This document shows, piece after piece, positions 59,952 to 64,000 of a stretch of 64,000 bases of DNA. A program made the translations under genes and the position numbers. The notes beneath the pieces are model-generated. The model was not told the DNA's origin. It was given only the letters and a program-made list of their open reading frames with translations, and made no database searches. Each line of letters begins with the position of its first letter. Position 1 is the first letter of the stretch. This stretch comes from Brevibacillus sp. DP1.3A (GTDB lineage: Bacteria; Bacillota; Bacilli; Brevibacillales; Brevibacillaceae): assembly GCF_013284245.2 (NCBI RefSeq), contig NZ_CP085876.1, positions 5,838,001 through 5,902,000 of the forward strand, in the 5' to 3' direction.

Positions 59952-60530
59952 TCATCCCCTAGCTTTTTCATAGTCCTCTTTCAGCATTCCGTAAATCTCT
60001 ACATCCACGATTCCTTTGCCCGACCAAAGCGTTGCTTGTCTAAGCGTTCCTTCCTTCATGAAGCCATTCTTCAACAATACTTTCTTAGAGGTCTCATTCG
60101 GAGGCATCACTTCCGCCTGTATTCTGTTGACGCTGACATCCATGAACAAAAAGTGGAGCAATATGTTTACCGCTTCCGTCGCAATCCCTTTTCCCCAATG
60201 CGCTTCGGACAAGAAGTAGCCAATCGTCACCATGTTTACCTTTTGATGAAAGTCGAAAGCTTCGATAATGCCAAGCAAGTGATCGGGGTTATCATTGGCG
60301 AATATCCCCCATTTGATCTTGGATTTTTTCAAATAGTCTCTCTCAAAATGCCCGATCATACTTTTCACTGTCGCTTTATTATGCTTGGGGATAATCCCGC
60401 AGTATGCAAATACATGGTCATTGCTGTAGATTTCAAATACTTCATCCACATGCTGCTCTTCGATTTTCTTCAAGGTGACACGCTCTGATTTTAAATTGGG
60501 AAACTGGTTAAAAAGGACGTCAACGTTCAT
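59952..60530 (-). CDS. GNAT family N-acetyltransferase (RimJ-like)
   Basis: 192 residues. N-terminal 'FPNLKSERVTLKKIEEQHVDEVF' in outline, acetyl-CoA loop 'EAHWGKGIATEAVNILLHFLF' near 110-130, then 'NRIQAEVMPPNETSKKVLLKNGF', the hallmark of RimJ/RimL-type N-terminal or small-molecule acetyltransferases. Single gene, substrate unknown. Confidence 0.85.
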   Translation of the reverse strand: MNVDVLFNQFPNLKSERVTLKKIEEQHVDEVFEIYSNDHVFAYCGIIPKHNKATVKSMIGHFERDYLKKSKIKWGIFANDNPDHLLGIIEAFDFHQKVNMVTIGYFLSEAHWGKGIATEAVNILLHFLFMDVSVNRIQAEVMPPNETSKKVLLKNGFMKEGTLRQATLWSGKGIVDVEIYGMLKEDYEKARG

Positions 60531-60611
60531 GATTTCAGCTCCATCTTTTGAGATTATCTAACTTCTTATTTTTTCCAACACGACTCTTTTTCCTCCTTAT
60601 CCACCCAATAG

Positions 60612-60641
60612 AAAAAAGGTATGGAAGCTTGCCTCCATACC
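60612..60641 (-). terminator. second (distal) terminator of the nucleoside operon
   Basis: GGTATGGAGGC-aa-GCTTCCATACC followed by six T on the minus strand. Confidence 0.8.
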
Positions 60642-60680
60642 AGCATCAAAAAGCGAGTAGTACTAACTTCGCGTAGTACC

Positions 60681-60715
60681 AAAAAAACGAGGGCATGGAT
60701 TACTCCAGCCCTCGT
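60681..60715 (-). terminator. first terminator of the nucleoside operon
   Basis: ACGAGGGCTGG-agtaat-CCATGCCCTCGT followed by seven T on the minus strand, 20 bases after the transporter stop. An AGTACT/AGTACT-type stem separates it from the distal terminator. Confidence 0.9.
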
Positions 60716-60735
60716 ACTTATTTCTACCCAATCAT

Positions 60736-61950
60736 CTAAATGAGCATCCCCGCAATCGCTGCGCTCAACAGATTCGCCAAGGTTGCCGCAACTACTGCAC
60801 GCAAGCCCATCTCCGCAAGGTCTGATCTTCTTGACGGAGCAAAGCCGCCCAAGCCACCAATGACCATAGCCAGCGCAGCTAGATTGGCAAAGCCACAAAG
60901 GGCGAAGCTGATGATCACAACGCTTTTTTGCGACAAATTCGCAATCTCAGGTGCAAAAGCTGTGTACGCGACAAATTCGTTGAGGACAATCTTTTGCCCG
61001 ATGAAAGAACCGGCTTTTAGCGCTTCCTCCCATGGAACCCCGATCATAAAGGCAATCGGTGCGAACAGGTAGCCTAAAATGTGCTCAAGCGTCAATGCTT
61101 CTATTCCCACTAACCCGCCAAGCCAGCCAATAATCGAGTTCAGCAAGAAAATCAACGAGATAAACGCGAGCAACAGCGCACCGACACCAGCCGCTACTTT
61201 TAGCCCGTCCGAAGCTCCCCGAGCAGCCGCATCGATGACGTTTCTGGACTCTGTATCTTTCATGACTTCCACATGTTCCACTCTATGTGGCTGTTCTGTC
61301 TCCGGCATTATAATTTTCGCAAGCAACAAACCACCGGGTGCTCCCATGAATGCTGCCGCCAGTAAATATTCAATCGGAACACCAAGCATCGCATACCCAC
61401 CGATAACCGAACCCGAAACGCACGCCAGTCCGCCTGTCATTACAGCAAACAGCTCGGACTTGGTCATTTTCTCAATATAAGGCTTTACGACAAGTGGCGC
61501 TTCAATCGGACCCAAGAAAATATTTGCAGAGGCTGACATGGATTCGGTTTCGCTCGTTTTGAGCACCCGAGACAAAAATCCACCAATAATTTTCGTAGCC
61601 CACTGCATGATTCCGAGATAATACAGGACCGAAATTAAGGAAGAGAAGAAGATAATGATCGGCAATACTTGCAGGGCAAATGTAAAGCCTGCATTCTGTG
61701 CACCGAGTATCCCACCAAACAAGAACTGAATTCCGGCATTCGTCGAATCAATGATGCTTTGTACGATCGACGCTAAGTACTCCAGAAGCTTTTTCCCAAA
61801 ATCCCATTTCAGTACGACCAAAGCAAAAATAAACTGAATCGCAAACGCACCAATGACCGTCCTCGGATGAATCGCTCTGCGATTTTTCGAAAACGCAATG
61901 GCTATTATAAAAATTCCCAGGATGCCGAGAACTCCCCAAATGTATTGCAT
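60736..61950 (-). CDS. NupC-type concentrative nucleoside transporter
   Basis: 404 residues, about 10 membrane helices. Family signatures: '[34 protein letters not shown]' in outline (N-terminal CNT domain), '[23 protein letters not shown]' in outline (the substrate-binding ETMxxxxxxFxGQTEAPL motif, with [13 protein letters not shown] here) and 'VLNEFVAY'. It imports nucleosides with H+ or Na+. It lies 57 bases downstream of a nucleoside hydrolase gene, so uptake and cleavage are coupled. Gln of the usual GQTEAPL is Pro (GPIEAPL). Confidence 0.92.
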   Translation of the reverse strand: MQYIWGVLGILGIFIIAIAFSKNRRAIHPRTVIGAFAIQFIFALVVLKWDFGKKLLEYLASIVQSIIDSTNAGIQFLFGGILGAQNAGFTFALQVLPIIIFFSSLISVLYYLGIMQWATKIIGGFLSRVLKTSETESMSASANIFLGPIEAPLVVKPYIEKMTKSELFAVMTGGLACVSGSVIGGYAMLGVPIEYLLAAAFMGAPGGLLLAKIIMPETEQPHRVEHVEVMKDTESRNVIDAAARGASDGLKVAAGVGALLLAFISLIFLLNSIIGWLGGLVGIEALTLEHILGYLFAPIAFMIGVPWEEALKAGSFIGQKIVLNEFVAYTAFAPEIANLSQKSVVIISFALCGFANLAALAMVIGGLGGFAPSRRSDLAEMGLRAVVAATLANLLSAAIAGMLI

Positions 61951-62007
61951 GAACGTATCCTTTCTGTATCGCCAGCTGTGTCGATATCTCAGATGACTTG
62001 CTTTGTT

Positions 62008-62949
62008 CTAGATCGCTTTTTTCGCTAATTCTGTCATGTAATCAAAGAATGCATCGCGATCTACATCATAAACCACTTGTACAGGGCGTCCGTCAGCCGT
62101 CTCAACAGTTCGGCCTTGGCTTGCCCCTTCAGTAATGACGATGCTGTTAACCGTTTGCACCTTTACAAGATCACTATTGCCAACAAATGCTGTGGTTAAT
62201 ACATCCCACAGGTAGTAAGTCGAGTTGGTCGAGAAGTGTACGAGCGGCGGCACCATTGCATAGCATTGACCCAAGAAATCTACACCGATATGCTTGCGCT
62301 CTTTTGCCCAGCGCTCACGAACATCCAGTGTCAGTGGGACTTGGTTCGTGCTCTCCAGTGCGACCAAATCAATCTCCATTCCGCTTTTCCATACGCGAGC
62401 AGCTGCTTCCGGGTCCCAGAATACGTTCCACTCTGCTGTTCCATCGTGCTCAGGCTCATGCACGTTTCCTTCTTCACGGAATGTTCCGCCCATCCACACC
62501 AGGCGCTCTACTTTTTCTTCGATAGTTGGATCGATATCCAATGCACGCGCAAGGTCAGTCAAAGGACCCGTAAACAGCAAGGTCGTTTTTCCTTCTGTTG
62601 CACGCAGCGTTTCAATAATGTGAAGATGCGCAGGCTTGTCCGCTACTGGCGTAATCACTTCTCCTGATTCATTGAGCAAGGGCAGTGCGTCTACATAAAA
62701 TGCATGCATGCGCCAGTCCTTTGGAAAAGGGTTTTTCCCGCGGGAATTGGACTCTGCTACATCCAAACCGCCTTTACCGAAACGATCAATGATTTTCCGG
62801 CTGGCAAACATCGCTGGTTCCAAGTAGCAATCGGCTGGAATGACGGATACCCCCGTCAGATTCACATTGTCCATTTGGAGCAGCAAGAATAAAGAAATTA
62901 AATCATCAACGCCGCCATCATGGTTAAAGTAAATGTTTTTCTTCATCAT
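62008..62949 (-). CDS. inosine-uridine-type nucleoside hydrolase
   Basis: 313 residues. The calcium-binding N-terminus reads 'FNHDGGVDDLISLFLLL'; the family norm is DTDPGxDD, so the first Asp is His/Asp-shifted but both terminal Asp are kept. 'LLFTGPLTDLARAL' and 'WMGGTF...EWNVFWDPEAAARVW' match the family's substrate-binding segments. It hydrolyses the N-glycosidic bond of nucleosides to base and ribose. Start ATG 62949 (GGAG six bases upstream) or ATG 62946. First gene of an operon with the NupC transporter; an inverted repeat lies 25 bases upstream. Confidence 0.9.
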   Translation of the reverse strand: MMKKNIYFNHDGGVDDLISLFLLLQMDNVNLTGVSVIPADCYLEPAMFASRKIIDRFGKGGLDVAESNSRGKNPFPKDWRMHAFYVDALPLLNESGEVITPVADKPAHLHIIETLRATEGKTTLLFTGPLTDLARALDIDPTIEEKVERLVWMGGTFREEGNVHEPEHDGTAEWNVFWDPEAAARVWKSGMEIDLVALESTNQVPLTLDVRERWAKERKHIGVDFLGQCYAMVPPLVHFSTNSTYYLWDVLTTAFVGNSDLVKVQTVNSIVITEGASQGRTVETADGRPVQVVYDVDRDAFFDYMTELAKKAI

Positions 62950-62973
62950 TATTATCTCCAATCTCATACATGA

Positions 62974-62992
62974 ACTTGTAAGAAGTACAAGT
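62974..62992. promoter_or_regulatory. candidate operator of the nucleoside operon
   Basis: ACTTGTA-agaag-TACAAGT, a perfect 7-base inverted repeat with a 5-base spacer, just upstream of the hydrolase start. Its ACTTGTA half is reminiscent of GntR-family sites. Confidence 0.5.
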
Positions 62993-63082
62993 AAACCACT
63001 ATTATTTGGAACCCTTCAAAAAATAATACTAAAGTTTCACTAAAAAATATATAACCATTATGAACAACGCAGCTGAAGGACA

Positions 63083-63134
63083 AAAAAGAGAGACTATCCT
63101 CCAGTAGAAAATCTACTTTGGCGATAGCCTCTCT
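63083..63134 (-). terminator. terminator after trpB
   Basis: AGAGAGGCTATC...AGTAGA-ttt-TCTACT...GATAGTCTCTCT with six T on the minus strand, seven bases after the trpB stop. Confidence 0.9.
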
Positions 63135-63140
63135 ATCACT

Positions 63141-64000
63141 TTATTTGTTTAACAGATGGAAAACTTGCTCTACGTCTTTGTCACCTCGTCCTGAAAGATT
63201 AACAATCAGGATCTGTTCCGGTGAAAGAGTGGGAGCCACCTGCAAGGCATACGCAATGGCATGAGCGCTTTCCAAGGCGGGAATGATCCCTTCTGTTCTC
63301 GATAGTTCTTGAAAAGCCGCCAACACTTCTTCATTCGTCACCGTGTAATATTCCGCTCGTCCACTGACTTTTAGCTGGCTGTGCTCTGGGCCAATTCCAG
63401 GATAGTCCAACCCGGCAGCAATCGAATACGTTTTTTGAGGTTCTCCATTTTCGTCCAGCAATACGAGGCATTTAAAACCATGAATGACGGCTGGAACCCC
63501 TTTGGTCAAGGTAGGTGCCTGATCAGGCTCAACACCAATCAGACGTACGGATGGCTCCTCTATATAATGGGCAAAAGCTCCAATCGCGTTACTGCCCCCA
63601 CCAACTGCAGCGATGACCGCATCTGGCAAGCGACCTTCTTTTTCTAAGATTTGTCGCTTGGATTCTTCACTGATAATCGATTGAAAATACTTTACCATCG
63701 TAGGGAACGGATGCGGACCAACCGCAGATCCTAATAGATAGAACGTGTTCTGGTAGTTTTGAACCAAATCATTCAGCGCTTCATCAACCGCATCCTTCAG
63801 CCTTCCTTGCCCTTTGGACACCGCTACCACTTTTGCCCCTAAAAGCTCCATGCGAAATACATTTAATGCTTGTCTTTTCGTATCCTCCGCGCCCATATAG
63901 ATCACGCATTCCATGTCAAACATCGCGCAAACCGTCGCAGTAGCAACTCCATGCTGTCCTGCACCCGTCTCAGCAATAATACGCTGTGCACCCATTCGCT
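63141..64000 (-). CDS. trpB: tryptophan synthase beta chain (5' end beyond window)
   Basis: C-terminal 286 residues of TrpB, cut by the window edge. Seen: '[16 protein letters not shown]' (substrate carboxylate loop, includes the catalytic Glu), '[13 protein letters not shown]', the PLP-phosphate loop '[13 protein letters not shown]', '[14 protein letters not shown]' and the C-terminal 'NLSGRGDKD'. The PLP lysine lies upstream of the window. It condenses indole with serine. In most operons trpA follows; here a strong terminator stands directly after trpB and the next gene is a nucleoside hydrolase, so this copy is either the last gene of its operon or a second, stand-alone TrpB. Confidence 0.93.
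   Translation of the reverse strand, partial: RMGAQRIIAETGAGQHGVATATVCAMFDMECVIYMGAEDTKRQALNVFRMELLGAKVVAVSKGQGRLKDAVDEALNDLVQNYQNTFYLLGSAVGPHPFPTMVKYFQSIISEESKRQILEKEGRLPDAVIAAVGGGSNAIGAFAHYIEEPSVRLIGVEPDQAPTLTKGVPAVIHGFKCLVLLDENGEPQKTYSIAAGLDYPGIGPEHSQLKVSGRAEYYTVTNEEVLAAFQELSRTEGIIPALESAHAIAYALQVAPTLSPEQILIVNLSGRGDKDVEQVFHLLNK

Overview
The window reads as chromosome of a Gram-positive, endospore-forming Firmicute of the Brevibacillus/Paenibacillus type. This is inferred from strong AAGGAGG ribosome binding sites with many GTG and TTG starts, a complete des-desK-desR system very close to the Bacillus one, Bacillus-type Fur boxes, lipoprotein solute-binding proteins, a SwrC-like RND pump, LnrJKLMN-like and BceAB-like ABC modules, an ECF sigma/anti-sigma pair and a sporulation-like promoter. 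No tRNA, rRNA, CRISPR array or prophage was seen.

Layout. 1-1.7 kb: a Gfo/Idh/MocA oxidoreductase (cut by the window edge) behind a ROK sugar kinase. 2-4.4 kb: a secreted protein of four 36-residue repeats, a secreted SH3-matrixin-like protease and a GNAT enzyme. 4.5-6.5 kb: a CynX/NimT-type MFS exporter and its likely XRE-cupin regulator. 6.7-8.4 kb: an IS200/IS605 element with intact tnpB and frameshifted tnpA. 8.5-11.4 kb: the membrane-fluidity operon des-desK-desR with a palindromic operator. 11.7-17.8 kb: a Fur-controlled siderophore-iron locus (two binding proteins, a fused double permease, an AraC/binding-protein fusion regulator). 18-25 kb: a secreted duplicated-domain protein, a BceAB-like transporter without its own two-component system, a third Fur-controlled binding protein and a double NodB deacetylase. 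24.7-31.6 kb: MarR-RND-adaptor efflux operon divergent from a NarL-type two-component pair. 31.7-36.3 kb: GNAT, secreted amidohydrolase, MarR-MFS drug-efflux operon. 36.4-40.5 kb: an overlapping operon of CapD-like dehydratase, MurG paralogue, OmpR-type regulator and kinase. 40.6-44 kb: phosphoesterase, then a divergent ECF sigma/DUF4179 anti-sigma operon with a structured leader. 44-49 kb: GNAT, TetR, a small DUF6933-like protein and a giant hybrid kinase. 49-54.4 kb: LnrJKLMN-like resistance module. 54.6-57.5 kb: methyltransferase and TetR-MFS operon. 57.6-60.5 kb: secreted CuAO-N-like protein, an extraordinary Asp/Arg/Cys-rich small protein, a radical SAM/SPASM protein, a GNAT. 60.7-64 kb: nucleoside hydrolase-NupC operon and a trpB (cut by the edge) with no trpA after it.

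Overall the region is an envelope-stress, drug-efflux and nutrient-scavenging neighbourhood with an unusually high density of one- and two-component regulators, many with a visible palindromic operator in front of the genes they probably control. Everything is read by eye from the sequence; family names come from recalled motifs and not from database searches.
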